Source: Poritiphilus flavus (GTDB taxonomy: Bacteria; Bacteroidota; Bacteroidia; Flavobacteriales; Flavobacteriaceae). From it: DNA of 64,000 nucleotides. This document shows positions 33,539 through 43,208 of the stretch, piece after piece. The position numbers were made by a program, and so were the translations under genes. The stretch's first letter is position 1. Each line of letters begins with the position of its first letter. The DNA is taken from NCBI RefSeq assembly GCF_009901585.1, contig NZ_WXYO01000001.1, forward strand, positions 434,001-498,000, written 5' to 3'. A model generated the notes under the pieces. That model was not told where the DNA came from. It was given only the letters and a program-made list of their open reading frames with translations, and did no database searches.

Positions 33539-36500
33539 ATGAGGTCTTTATTACTAATATCAATTTTGGGATCCCTTATTGCCTGCAGCGAACCGGCAAA
33601 GCCCGTCTTTGAATTAGTAGCCGCCAAGCAAAGCGGTATTTTCTTTAATAACGAAGTAATTGGCAATGACAGCCTGAACATTATGGATTACGACTACTTC
33701 TACAATGGTGGCGGTATAGGAGTCGGCGACTTTAATTTAGATGGAAAACCCGATCTGTATTTTTCTGCGAATTTAAAATCCAGTCGTATGTATATCAATC
33801 AAGGAGATCTCAGATTTCTGGATGCTACTGAAAGTGCAAATGTTTCAACCTCCGCCTGGTGCACAGGTGTTTCTGTAATTGATATCAATCAGGACGGTAA
33901 ACCAGATATTCACGTCGCAACCGGGTCTAATGATGGTAAGAGCCTGAGTCCGAACTATTTCTTTATCAACAGAACAGTTCCCGGTCGGAAGGTCGTTTTC
34001 GAAGAAATGGCACAACAAATGGGTCTTAAAGACTCATTATATGCCATTCAGGCGGCTTGGTTAGACTATGATAAAGACGGTGATTTGGACATGTTCATTG
34101 CTCACAATGCAATCGAAAGTGTTCAAAAAAACGTGCCACATGGTCAACGGACAGACGGTAGTGGGAAAAGTACAGACAAGCTCTACCGAAATGAGGGGCT
34201 TAAGGACGGAATTCCAATTTTCAAAGATGTTTCTAAGGAAGCAGGAATACTAATTGAAGGATGGAGCCTGGGGGTGCAGATCTCAGATTTTAACGGCGAC
34301 GGTTATCCGGACATTTATGTCGCGAACGATTTTCTTTCCAATGATATCCTTTATCTTAATAATCAGGATGGAACATTTACTAACGACATAGAAAACAGGC
34401 TCAGGCATCAAAGCCACAACAGTATGGGCATGGATATTTCCGATATCGACAATGACCTAGATCTGGATATTATGGTTTTAGACATGCTGCCTGAAGATAA
34501 TCTGCGCAAAAAAACCATGTTTCCCGATGTGGCTTCTGAGAATTACAGGAACATCTTAAACAAAGGTTATCAAGAGCAATATGTTCGCAATGTGATGCAA
34601 TTGAACAAAGGTGATGGCACCTACGGAGATATAGGAAATCTAACCAATGTTTCAGCTACAGATTGGAGTTGGGCACCCTTAATTGCGGATTATGACAATG
34701 ACGGGCTAAGGGATATCTATATTACTAATGGTTATGTAAAGGAGATCACAGATCTGGACTTCGTAGACTACTACAATAAGTCCAACATTTTCGGCACAAA
34801 AGATTCCAAAAGAAAAAAGCTAATTCAACAACTAAACAGTATGAAGGGTGTTAAAAAACCCAACGTTCTTTTTGAAAACAAGGAAGCCTACAATTTTAAG
34901 AATGCTACCAGCTCTTTTGGTCTGGATTATCCCTCATTTTCAAATGGAGCCGCATATGCTGATCTTGATAAGGACGGCGACCTCGATCTGGTGGTCAATA
35001 ATATCAACGATGCTGCCTTTCTGTTCAGAAACAATACGATACAGGAATCAAATACTACTTCCCCTGGTGCCAACTATTTGGGGATAAATTTAACGCCGGA
35101 CAACCGTTCCTTAGGTTCGAGGGTTGTCGTATACACCCAGAATCGGGAGATCCTTACTGAGCATTACCCGCAGCGAGGTTATCTTTCTTCAGTTGGACCC
35201 ACGCTTCATTTTGGTCTTTTTTCAGACCAACAAATCGATTCACTTATAGTTCATTGGCCAGACTCATCAATATCTCGAATAACCAACCCGGAAATCAATC
35301 AGGTGATTAATATTGACTGGAATACTGCCGCCAAAACAACATACAAAAACGAGTCAGAAAGGAACCAGCCAACCTTTCAGAGAATCCATCCAAGGCTTGC
35401 TCATATGCATCAGGAAACAACATTCAATGAATTCACAAACTGGCCGCTGCACTTCCGGAGCTATGACAAGCTTGGACCAATAATGGTTCTGGCAGATGTA
35501 AATTCAGACCAAAAGTCGGACTTATTTATTGGGGGTTCTGCAAATTTCAATTCGGAAATTTGGACGCAATCTGAAATTCGGGGATTCAATGAAAAAATCA
35601 TATTTAACGGAAGTATTGATAAGTCTGTTGAAACTATAGGCGCCACATTCTTCGATGCTGATGGGGATGGAGACCTGGACCTGTATTGTGCCAACGGCTC
35701 CTCCGAGCATTATCAAAACAAAACATTACTCCAGGATCACTTGTATCTCAATGATGGCAAGGGTAATTTTTGGATTGATTTGGAAGCAATACCCGAAATC
35801 TCCGAGATAACAATCACTCCAATTACTCTGGATTACGACAGAGACGGAGATATGGACCTTTTCGTCGGCGGCAGAGTAGATCCGGAAAATTATCCACATT
35901 CTCCACGCTCTTATCTTTTAGAGAATGACGGAAAAGGCAGGTTTACGGATGTTACGCGGAAGATCGCACCCGACTTAATGCGGCCAGGAATGATTACCTC
36001 GGCTGCATTATCTGATTTTGATAAAGATGGATGGAATGACTTGATCCTGGCCGGAGAATGGATGCCTTTAACCCTTTTCCGAAATCGCGATGGAAAGTTT
36101 CTAATTGACGTGAATAAGAATGGGCTTTCGGAACATCGCGGCTGGTGGAATTATATAAAAACTGCTGATATAGATCAGGATGGAGACCTTGATATAGTTG
36201 CCGGGAACTGGGGACTGAACAATCCATTCAAAGCATCAATAGAGGAACCTTTAAGAATCTATGGGAAAGACTTTGATGGTAATGGATCAATAGAATCAAT
36301 AATGACCTATTACAATTTTGGTCAGGAATACATTTTTCATCCCAGAAATACACTCACCAAACGGATCCCCGAACTGAGAAAGCGTTTGTTCGATTATAAA
36401 ACCTATGGTAACACGCCCTTCCCGGAGGTTTTTACATCGCAGGAATTAAATGGTGCCATAAGTCTGGAGTTAACAACCTTGGCTTCCGGAATTTTTGAAA

Positions 36501-36892
36501 ATATGGGAAATGGTAATTTCAAGTTTCATCCGTTTCCAAAATTGGCACAGGTGACTCCCTTGTTTGACTTTTCCATAGTTGATTTGAATAATGATGGATT
36601 ATTGGATATACTAGGCGTAGGTAATTTTTTCGGTACCGAAGTACTAACTGGCAGGTATGATGCCGGAGATGGCATTGTATTAATGGGAATCGGAGGTTTC
36701 AATTTTGAAGTCCATCCAGTCCATCAAACGGGGTTTAAAGTCCCGGAAGAGGCGCGGTCCATAAAAACAGTCACTGGAATGTCGGATCATGGAAATCAGG
36801 ACTGGTTCATTGTGGCAACCCGTAATGACAGTCTAAAGGTTTTTTCGAGAGCCCTCATCCAAAGCAAAAAGAATTATGCAAACAAGAATTGA
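33539..36892 (+). CDS. large lipoprotein with FG-GAP/VCBS repeats and UnbV/ASPIC domain
   Basis: The protein has 1117 residues from ATG 33539, which gives a lipoprotein signal (MRSLLLISILGSLIAC). A first beta-propeller carries calcium-type loops such as 'DFNLDGKPDLYFS', 'DYDKDGDLDMFIA', 'DFNGDGYPDIYVA' and 'DYDNDGLRDIYIT'. An ASPIC/UnbV domain follows ('NYLGINLTPDNRSLGSRVVVY...GYLSSVGPTLHFGL'), and then a second propeller ('DADGDGDLDLYCA', 'DYDRDGDMDLFVG', 'DIDQDGDLDIVAG'). Such CRTAC1-like proteins sit after SusCD in many glycan loci and are proposed surface glycan binders. It overlaps the next gene by 17 bases. Confidence 0.9.
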   Translation: MRSLLLISILGSLIACSEPAKPVFELVAAKQSGIFFNNEVIGNDSLNIMDYDYFYNGGGIGVGDFNLDGKPDLYFSANLKSSRMYINQGDLRFLDATESANVSTSAWCTGVSVIDINQDGKPDIHVATGSNDGKSLSPNYFFINRTVPGRKVVFEEMAQQMGLKDSLYAIQAAWLDYDKDGDLDMFIAHNAIESVQKNVPHGQRTDGSGKSTDKLYRNEGLKDGIPIFKDVSKEAGILIEGWSLGVQISDFNGDGYPDIYVANDFLSNDILYLNNQDGTFTNDIENRLRHQSHNSMGMDISDIDNDLDLDIMVLDMLPEDNLRKKTMFPDVASENYRNILNKGYQEQYVRNVMQLNKGDGTYGDIGNLTNVSATDWSWAPLIADYDNDGLRDIYITNGYVKEITDLDFVDYYNKSNIFGTKDSKRKKLIQQLNSMKGVKKPNVLFENKEAYNFKNATSSFGLDYPSFSNGAAYADLDKDGDLDLVVNNINDAAFLFRNNTIQESNTTSPGANYLGINLTPDNRSLGSRVVVYTQNREILTEHYPQRGYLSSVGPTLHFGLFSDQQIDSLIVHWPDSSISRITNPEINQVINIDWNTAAKTTYKNESERNQPTFQRIHPRLAHMHQETTFNEFTNWPLHFRSYDKLGPIMVLADVNSDQKSDLFIGGSANFNSEIWTQSEIRGFNEKIIFNGSIDKSVETIGATFFDADGDGDLDLYCANGSSEHYQNKTLLQDHLYLNDGKGNFWIDLEAIPEISEITITPITLDYDRDGDMDLFVGGRVDPENYPHSPRSYLLENDGKGRFTDVTRKIAPDLMRPGMITSAALSDFDKDGWNDLILAGEWMPLTLFRNRDGKFLIDVNKNGLSEHRGWWNYIKTADIDQDGDLDIVAGNWGLNNPFKASIEEPLRIYGKDFDGNGSIESIMTYYNFGQEYIFHPRNTLTKRIPELRKRLFDYKTYGNTPFPEVFTSQELNGAISLELTTLASGIFENMGNGNFKFHPFPKLAQVTPLFDFSIVDLNNDGLLDILGVGNFFGTEVLTGRYDAGDGIVLMGIGGFNFEVHPVHQTGFKVPEEARSIKTVTGMSDHGNQDWFIVATRNDSLKVFSRALIQSKKNYANKN

Positions 36893-37925
36893 GAAAATAG
36901 TGCTCAAAACACTCGTAAAAGGCCTTTTGGTATCCGGTTGTCTTTTGGTGTCCGGATCTTTTAGCAGGTGCAACAGTCCGGGAAAGCAAGAGGTATCACT
37001 AGAATTAATGGATTCACTGCAATTAACTGACATTGTCTTAAGCTATCCCCATTTTGACAAGGGCGGCAACACCTCGGTTGAGAACGACTCTAATTTTGCC
37101 TTTAAATGGTCAGGAGAATCACCATATCAAAGTGGTGGTGCCGGATATTTCATCAATGATAGCACGGAGGTTCCATATATAAAAAGAAAAAGAGATCTGG
37201 GCCAGACTTTCACTTATTTTGGGGAAAAACCTTTCCAAATAAGCTCATTGATCCTCCGTACAGGATTCGGAACAAACGTAGTAAGGCAAAATATGTATGG
37301 TCAAAAAGTTTCAATACAGTTCATGGAAGTAACTGGTGAACCGCAAATACATGAAAACGGATCCGATGGGGACACCAAAGCGTTTCACGGTTTCCCACAT
37401 CACAGACAGCAAAGAGAAATTCCGGCAAAACGTGACGATTACATGATAGGAGAAACTTATAAACATTTAAAGGTCTTCAGAGGCTTTAAGTTTCCAGATA
37501 AGACTGATTTCGGCTTTGAAAATGACGATATTCAAGTGGATCCCAACGACAAAAGGTTGAAAGGCCGTTTGCTTAGATTCAATTTTCCTACGAACAAGCG
37601 GGTTACCATTGAACCCGACAAAACCTATGCATTCATGGTGATGATAGATTCCCTGGCTTCAGATGTGGGCTTTACCCTGGCAAATAATTACGAGGGAAGC
37701 TACGAAAATGGCCATGGTATAAGAAGAGAAGGTAAGGGCGTATTCCCTCCTGTTCCGGCAGATGTAAATTTCCCGATTACCCATGAAAAAAACAGCCACG
37801 CCCTCCAATCTTCAAAACTGCCGTTAGTATTTGAGCAGCGCCTGGAACAGCAGCCCGGCACCAATGGCTATCCTGATGTGGATACCTGGCGTGATCTTAA
37901 TTTTTATCTCCAGAAAGAGCCGTAA
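36876..37925 (+). CDS. uncharacterised exported protein of the polysaccharide locus
   Basis: The protein has 349 residues. A long hydrophobic start ('LVKGLLVSGCLLVSGSFSRCN') could be a signal peptide or a lipoprotein signal with Cys at 'SRC'. The mature part is beta-rich and acidic: 'GESPYQSGGAGYFINDSTEVPYIKRKRDLGQTFTYFGEKPFQISSLILRTGFG' and 'DKTYAFMVMIDSLASDVGFTLANNYEGSYENGHGIRREGKG' look like a jelly-roll carbohydrate-binding module. I do not recognise a named family. Coupled translation with the UnbV lipoprotein suggests a shared role at the surface. Confidence 0.7.
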   Translation: MQTRIEKIVLKTLVKGLLVSGCLLVSGSFSRCNSPGKQEVSLELMDSLQLTDIVLSYPHFDKGGNTSVENDSNFAFKWSGESPYQSGGAGYFINDSTEVPYIKRKRDLGQTFTYFGEKPFQISSLILRTGFGTNVVRQNMYGQKVSIQFMEVTGEPQIHENGSDGDTKAFHGFPHHRQQREIPAKRDDYMIGETYKHLKVFRGFKFPDKTDFGFENDDIQVDPNDKRLKGRLLRFNFPTNKRVTIEPDKTYAFMVMIDSLASDVGFTLANNYEGSYENGHGIRREGKGVFPPVPADVNFPITHEKNSHALQSSKLPLVFEQRLEQQPGTNGYPDVDTWRDLNFYLQKEP

Positions 37926-38027
37926 AACAAGGCGTGCCAAGTCTTTAATTTACCTCATCAAACCATTTCCAAAACGGTTTTTCTTTATATCTTATATGAC
38001 TGATTCTTTGAACGACATATTTTCAGC

Positions 38028-39419
38028 ATGGATAGAAGAAATTTTAACAAGAATATCGGGGTTGCGACAGGCCTGATCTGGATTGGCGGGCTAAGTTCGT
38101 GTACTCCTACAGAAAAAAAGCAGGGTCAAAACCCGGACTCAAGTGCAGCTTTAACGACAACTAAGATCTCTCCCGAGTTGTCTCAGAGAATGTATGACAA
38201 GGCTTTGGAAATCACAAAATCCAAAGTGCGGGGAGGAGACTCTGAGGAGTTCTTCAAAAAACCATTTATCGATGCTGCATTCAATGACAACATTTTCCTT
38301 TGGGATTCCTGTTTTATGTGTTGCTTTTGCAAATATCATATGGATGAGCTGCCTGTTTACCAGGCCCTGGATAACTTTTATGATCGCATGGAGGAAGACG
38401 GTTTTATTTGCCGCGAGTACCGTTCCAATGGAGAAGCCCTGTGGTCTAAGGACCATCCTGTTTCTATTAATCCTCCTGTTTTAGCTTTTGCTGAGCTCGA
38501 GATCTTTGGTGTTAAACCGGATCTTGAGCGCCTCAAAAAAGTCTATCCCACTTTGAAAAAGAACTTCCAATTCCACGTAGATCGCTATATGATGGAAGAC
38601 AACCTCTTTTACGGGGATACCATGGGGCTGGGTATGGACAATATCCCCAGATCTCCCCGCGACTGGACCCCCACAGAAGGCAATGGTTGGACTCATCATG
38701 AACTGGGAGACAGACTTGCCGAAATGAACGCCTCAGATGAGGAGAAACTAAATTTCTTCGTTACAGAATACCCCAACACCGTCACCGGGGTATGGACCAG
38801 GCAGGGGCGTTATGTGGATTTTTCTGCTCAAATGGCCATGTACGCTTTGCAGTTGAAGGAGATAGCCTCCAAAATCGGCAAGGAAGAAGATATTGAGGGT
38901 TACGACAGCTTCCATGCTAAAGTCAAAACGGCCCTAAATGAGGAATGCTGGAATGAAGAAGATGGTTTTTACTACGATCTTGGCTTTGGAAAGCAAATAA
39001 AACGCCGACATATCGGGATGTATTGGGCATTGCTGGGGGAAGTAGTCCCTCAAGACAGGCTGGCCAAATTTATCAGCCATCTTAAAGATCCCAATGAATT
39101 TTACAGGAAAACGCCTCTACCTGCCCTGTCTGCCGCGGACCCTGATTATGTGGGATGGGGAGATTACTGGCTGGGAGGCGTATGGGCACCCACGGTATAT
39201 ATGGTTCTTAAAGGCTTAACGGCTGTTGGGGAGGATTCCCTCGCGCGGGAATTGGCCGCCAGGGTATATGAGAATGTAGCCATCGTATTTGAGGCCACAG
39301 GAACTTTTTGGGAAAACTACGCCCCAGATCTGATCTCCTATGGGATGCCGGCAAAGAAGGATTTTTGCGGGTGGACCGCCCTAATTCCGATTTCAGTATA
39401 TAAAGAATACATACTTTGA
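38028..39419 (+). CDS. exported (alpha/alpha)6-barrel glycosidase, MGH1/GH63-trehalase-like
   Basis: The protein has 463 residues. The N-terminus 'MDRRNFNKNIGVATGLIWIGGLSSC' combines a twin-arginine-type motif (RRNF) with a possible lipobox. The catalytic part resembles six-hairpin glycosidases: 'NIFLWDSCFMCCFCKYH', 'GLGMDNIPRSPRDWTP', 'YVDFSAQMAMYALQL', 'WGDYWLGGVWAPTVYMVLKGL', 'GTFWENYAPD...CGWTALIPIS'. Relatives (mannosylglycerate hydrolase, GH63, GH37) cleave alpha-glucosides or mannosides. The exact substrate is not clear. It ends the plus-strand locus. Confidence 0.82.
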   Translation: MDRRNFNKNIGVATGLIWIGGLSSCTPTEKKQGQNPDSSAALTTTKISPELSQRMYDKALEITKSKVRGGDSEEFFKKPFIDAAFNDNIFLWDSCFMCCFCKYHMDELPVYQALDNFYDRMEEDGFICREYRSNGEALWSKDHPVSINPPVLAFAELEIFGVKPDLERLKKVYPTLKKNFQFHVDRYMMEDNLFYGDTMGLGMDNIPRSPRDWTPTEGNGWTHHELGDRLAEMNASDEEKLNFFVTEYPNTVTGVWTRQGRYVDFSAQMAMYALQLKEIASKIGKEEDIEGYDSFHAKVKTALNEECWNEEDGFYYDLGFGKQIKRRHIGMYWALLGEVVPQDRLAKFISHLKDPNEFYRKTPLPALSAADPDYVGWGDYWLGGVWAPTVYMVLKGLTAVGEDSLARELAARVYENVAIVFEATGTFWENYAPDLISYGMPAKKDFCGWTALIPISVYKEYIL

Positions 39420-39446
39420 TTTGAATTTGGTATTCAAAAGTTTTTG
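39420..39446. terminator. weak terminator between convergent genes
   Basis: TTTGAAT (39420-39426) pairs with ATTCAAA (39432-39438) around TTGGT, followed by AGTTTTTG. It is AT-rich and therefore weak, but correctly placed after the glycosidase stop. Confidence 0.4.
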
Positions 39447-39453
39447 TTTGAAA

Positions 39454-39753
39454 TCAAATCCAAATACTCATATCAAATGTTTTATCGGCCTCCAGCTTTG
39501 ATCTTTTCCTGATCTCGGCTTTTATGGGGAGTAGATAAGTATCCATTTTTGTGTCGAACCAAATGGCCGTATCCCATTGAAGATCCCCAATTTTAGCAAT
39601 GGCTTTCATCCTTCCCCAGCCTTCTTCCTGCCATTTTAGATTTTCCCTGATCTCTTTAGAAATGATCTTGGGAAGCGAAACAAAATGCCAGCCTCCCGGC
39701 TCGCCGTGTTGCCACATTTTAGTAGTAAATTCATATTTGATCTTAGCATCCAT
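39454..39753 (-). CDS. DUF1905 domain protein
   Basis: The protein has 99 residues from ATG 39753, 'MDAKIKYEFTTKMWQHGEPGGWHFVSLPKIISKEI', with 'GWGRMKAIAKIGDLQWDTAIWFDTKMDTYLLPIKAEIRK'. This is the DUF1905 small beta-barrel, a cytosolic family of unknown role. A longer frame to 39843 would overlap no further gene but lacks family support. It sits 40 bases after the sulfatase and is last in the minus operon; it may ride along rather than belong to the pathway. Confidence 0.85.
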   Translation of the reverse strand: MDAKIKYEFTTKMWQHGEPGGWHFVSLPKIISKEIRENLKWQEEGWGRMKAIAKIGDLQWDTAIWFDTKMDTYLLPIKAEIRKRSKLEADKTFDMSIWI

Positions 39754-39793
39754 TGCTATTAGTAACAGGTCAGTAGATTTGGAACTTAAGGAT

Positions 39794-41359
39794 TTACGGA
39801 TTGATAAATGCGGTTTGTTCCCAAATAAAATCGATTGGATCATTTGTCTGGGATATCCCCGGGGTACTGCGGCCTTCAGTAATATATTTTACCAGTAGCG
39901 ATCTCAACTCGCCAACTTTTTCGGTCTTTGTCTCATATAGATTATTCATCTCGCCGGGATCCTCCTTAAGATTGTACAATTGAAATTTGGGCAGCGAAGC
40001 AAGGGCCGTGGTATCAGAAGGCTTAGGAAAACTCCAACCCCCAGATCCCGGGCACATAATGAGTTTCCAATCTCCTTTTCTTATGGCAAAACTACCATTA
40101 ATGGAATGGTGAACAGTGCCCTCTCTGGTCGGTTTATCCGTAAGCTCATTTTTAAATAAGGGAAGCAGGCTATGGCTGTCTTCCCCTTCATTGGCCGCCA
40201 AAGAATATCCGACTATTTCGGCACAGCTGGCCATCAGGTCCGTGGTGCAAATTGTCGCATCAGATACTCTGCCTTTTTGAATGACCTCTGGCCACTTCGC
40301 AATAAAAGGAACCCGGTGCCCTCCCTCAAATATATCTGCCTTATGCCCTCGGTATTTATATCCTGGAAGGTGACCTTTTTGTTTCAGCACATCAAAATTG
40401 GCCTCTGGGGAACAACCGTTGTCGCTGGTAAATATGATCAGGGTATTTTTTTCGATCCCGGCTTCCTTTATCACTTTTTCCAACTGGCCCATATAGGCAT
40501 CGATCATCATCACAAAATCCCCATAGGGATTGAGTCCACTCTTACCTTGCCACTCTGTTGTGGGCAGGATGGGGGTATGGGGTGAAGGAAGAGCGAGATA
40601 TAAAAAAAATGGTTTTCCATCCTTAGATCTTTCCCTGATGTATTGGAATGATCTCCTGAAAAAGTTGGGAGTCACATCCTCGTGCACAAAATCACTGGCA
40701 GTTGGCCCTTCTCTCCACCAGGAATATGCATTCTTATCAACTGTAACCCGATCCGGCAGCTGTGTTGGCATACCGTTTTCCACATAAACATAGGGTGCCA
40801 TATCCAGGGATCCGCTATGCCCGTAGGAATATTCGAAACCCAAAGTATTCGGACCATTTTTTACCTGTTTTGAGAAATCGATATTGCCAAAATCTTCAGG
40901 ATTCCAGCCTTCTCCACCAAAATCACCTTCTTTTTTCTGAGCCCAATCCCATCCCAGATGCCATTTTCCGATAAAAGCGGTCGCATATTTATTTTCTTTT
41001 AGAACGGCGGCTACAGTTTTTCGGCTCGAAGGGATCAGGGCTTTGGATTTTCCGGTAAGTACACCGGATTTTAGCCTGCTTCTCCAGTTGTATCTTCCGG
41101 TTAGAATACCGTACCTGGTTGGTGTACAAACGGCAGATGAGGTATGCGCATCCGTAAAGATCATACCGTCAGAAGCCAGACGATCCAGGTTAGGGGTCGG
41201 GATCTTTCCGTTCTCATTAAACACGGCAATATCCCCATACCCCAAATCGTCTGCCAGGACATAAATGATATTAGGCCTGTTTCGCTGCTGTATTTTCTCT
41301 GAACCAACACTTACGGCAAGCAGTGCAGCAATTCCGATAAGAAATAGATATACTTTCAT
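39794..41359 (-). CDS. exported arylsulfatase, type I formylglycine-dependent
   Basis: The protein has 521 residues with a signal peptide (MKVYLFLIGIAALLAVSVGS). The active-site signature is Cys78-T-P-T-Arg82 in 'SSAVCTPTRYGILTGRYNWRS', the form converted to formylglycine by a maturase. Metal ligands include Asp37/Asp38 ('VLADDLGYGD') and 'IIFTSDNGCSPEANF', and 'IGKWHLG' supplies a basic residue. S1-family sulfatases remove sulfate esters from glycans. It is encoded with the putative amino-sugar pathway genes, so it may free a sulfated sugar for that route. No maturase gene is in the window. Confidence 0.93.
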   Translation of the reverse strand: MKVYLFLIGIAALLAVSVGSEKIQQRNRPNIIYVLADDLGYGDIAVFNENGKIPTPNLDRLASDGMIFTDAHTSSAVCTPTRYGILTGRYNWRSRLKSGVLTGKSKALIPSSRKTVAAVLKENKYATAFIGKWHLGWDWAQKKEGDFGGEGWNPEDFGNIDFSKQVKNGPNTLGFEYSYGHSGSLDMAPYVYVENGMPTQLPDRVTVDKNAYSWWREGPTASDFVHEDVTPNFFRRSFQYIRERSKDGKPFFLYLALPSPHTPILPTTEWQGKSGLNPYGDFVMMIDAYMGQLEKVIKEAGIEKNTLIIFTSDNGCSPEANFDVLKQKGHLPGYKYRGHKADIFEGGHRVPFIAKWPEVIQKGRVSDATICTTDLMASCAEIVGYSLAANEGEDSHSLLPLFKNELTDKPTREGTVHHSINGSFAIRKGDWKLIMCPGSGGWSFPKPSDTTALASLPKFQLYNLKEDPGEMNNLYETKTEKVGELRSLLVKYITEGRSTPGISQTNDPIDFIWEQTAFINP

Positions 41360-41398
41360 AGGACTACTACTGTAGCAGAACTATTGATCCTCCTGCCC

Positions 41399-41965
41399 TT
41401 AATCCTCTACCTCAACGATCATCTCGATCTCCACAGCGATATTACTGGGTAGCGAGCCCATACCCACGGCTGCTCTGGCGTGCTTGCCCTTTTCCCCGAA
41501 AACCGCTACCATAAGATCTGAATAGCCGTTGACCACTTTGGGGTGATCTGTGAAGTCCGGGCTGGCATTGACCATCCCCAGTACTTTTACAATACGCTTA
41601 ACCTTGTTAAGGTTACCCAATTCCGCCTTTAATACGGATAACTGGTTTATGCCTGTGATCCGGGCGGCTTCATAGCCTTGCTCAATGGTCAGATCCTCTC
41701 CCAGCTTTCCGGTTATATTCTCGCCATTGGCCTGAGTGGGCCCCTTTCCCGCCAGAAATATCAGGTTTCCGGTTCGTACCGCATTCACATAATTCGCCAC
41801 AGGAGCCGAAGGCGTACTGAGGGAGATCCCCAATTCCGCAAGTTTGGCTTCCGGATCGTAATCCTGGCTTACCGCTTCTCCTGCCTGGGTATCTTTTTTG
41901 TCTTCCTGAGCGTTTCCACACGCAAATAAGGTGATAGCGAGCAATCCTAAGAGTAGATTTTTCAT
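41399..41965 (-). CDS. lipoprotein RidA family protein
   Basis: The protein has 188 residues with a lipoprotein signal (MKNLLLGLLAITLFAC). The RidA domain follows from about residue 40: 'LAELGISLSTPSAPVANYVNAVRTGNLIFLAGKGPTQANG', with 'GKHARAAVGMGSLPSNIAVEIEMI' as the closing motif holding an Arg and Glu. RidA proteins hydrolyse enamine/imine products of PLP lyases to keto acids plus ammonia. Export of a RidA protein is unusual. The gene lies 12 bases after that of the exported PLP enzyme, its natural partner. Confidence 0.9.
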   Translation of the reverse strand: MKNLLLGLLAITLFACGNAQEDKKDTQAGEAVSQDYDPEAKLAELGISLSTPSAPVANYVNAVRTGNLIFLAGKGPTQANGENITGKLGEDLTIEQGYEAARITGINQLSVLKAELGNLNKVKRIVKVLGMVNASPDFTDHPKVVNGYSDLMVAVFGEKGKHARAAVGMGSLPSNIAVEIEMIVEVED

Positions 41966-41977
41966 AGTTAGATTGTT

Positions 41978-43198
41978 TTAGTTAGTAGCATTCTGCAAAA
42001 CTTCTTTTACCCGATGGGCGACTATCCTTTCCTGACCCGGAACCATCATCCATGTGGTAATCCCGATCATTTCGTCATTCCCTACCGTAGAAATCGCCGG
42101 ATGTCCGTCCATCAGAGCTTTCCTGGCATCGGGTGGACTAATTTTTACCGCGTTTTGGTCCCATTTTATTCTCAGTGAAGGGACATGGTTGGCATGAGGC
42201 GGAACGTGTATCTCAGTTTCCACGCCCACTACTGAAAGCGCACTATCACTGATGAGTTTTATCTGGTTTTCCCATAGTTCCCATTCCTGCTTGTGGTCTT
42301 TCTGCAGATACATCTCCAGCGCCACCATCATACCTAAGACTTCTTCCTTATTCACCTTCATTCCACGGGCAATAGTAGTGCCCCTCGGAGGTGTGTGCAG
42401 ACGGGCGGCTTCAATATACTTGCGTTTACCAAGCAACAATCCGGCACTTTGAGGGCCTCTTATACCTTTTCCTCCGGAAAAAGCCACCAGATCGAACCCC
42501 ATTTTTGTGAACTTAAACAGATTTTCTACCGGGGGTACATCAGCCGCGCAGTCTATAAAGGTTGGGATGTTGTGCTTCTTCCCTAAAGCGACAAATTCCT
42601 CCCATTTTATTTCTCCTTCCTCGGTATTGGCGTTGAGGAACCACAGCATGGCCGTATTTTTGTTGATAGCCTTTTCCAGTTCTTTCGCCGTTTTAATACG
42701 GACCAGTTTAGCTCCTGTATTGGTCAGGGCATGGGTGTATCCAATATTATGGGCTTCCTGAAGGATGACTTCATTTTTGAGGCCATCCGTGTTGGGCAAT
42801 TGGGATACCTTTTCTGTATCCATACCACAAATTACCCCGGCCAGACCAATTGTCATCGCACCAAATGCGCCAGAAGATACTGTAGCGTATTCGCACTCCA
42901 ATAATTCAGCGATCCGTTCCCCAACTTTATCGTGTAACTGATCCAGATCTACATATTCCGTCGCACCATACGAAATGGCGGATACAACCTCATCCGGCAT
43001 TAGCGAGCCTGTCATGGAGGTATAGGTCCCGGCAGCATTGATAAAGGTCCTTAGACCTAACTCCTTAAAAAAATTCCTGGCTGCTGGGGGCGCGGCATTG
43101 GCCTTTAATATCTGTGGTGTCAGTAAGCCTGTCCCTATGAGTCCGCCTACAAGCGGAACTCCGGACAGCGTTTTGAGTACTTTTCTTCTGCTTAACAT
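41978..43198 (-). CDS. Tat-exported SelA-like PLP enzyme (DgaE-type ammonia-lyase family)
   Basis: The protein has 406 residues from ATG 43198. The N-terminus 'MLSRRKVLKTLSGVPLVGG' is a clear twin-arginine signal. The body is a fold-type I PLP enzyme of the SelA/D-glucosaminate-6-phosphate ammonia-lyase group: 'FINAAGTYTSMTGSLMP', 'ECEYATVSSGAFGAMTIGLAG', Asp216 ('TFIDCAAD') and Lys244 ('FSGGKGIRGPQSAG') as the cofactor lysine. Tat export fits a protein folded around PLP in the cytoplasm. It probably removes ammonia from a 2-amino sugar acid or related amino acid. It is not selenocysteine synthase, which is cytosolic. Confidence 0.88.
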   Translation of the reverse strand: MLSRRKVLKTLSGVPLVGGLIGTGLLTPQILKANAAPPAARNFFKELGLRTFINAAGTYTSMTGSLMPDEVVSAISYGATEYVDLDQLHDKVGERIAELLECEYATVSSGAFGAMTIGLAGVICGMDTEKVSQLPNTDGLKNEVILQEAHNIGYTHALTNTGAKLVRIKTAKELEKAINKNTAMLWFLNANTEEGEIKWEEFVALGKKHNIPTFIDCAADVPPVENLFKFTKMGFDLVAFSGGKGIRGPQSAGLLLGKRKYIEAARLHTPPRGTTIARGMKVNKEEVLGMMVALEMYLQKDHKQEWELWENQIKLISDSALSVVGVETEIHVPPHANHVPSLRIKWDQNAVKISPPDARKALMDGHPAISTVGNDEMIGITTWMMVPGQERIVAHRVKEVLQNATN

Positions 43199-43208
43199 CT
43201 TTCTTCTT

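Noticed and set aside
41978-43198. Selenocysteine synthase SelA
   Set aside because: The protein has a Tat signal and sits with RidA and deacetylase genes; no selB, selD or tRNA-Sec is seen.
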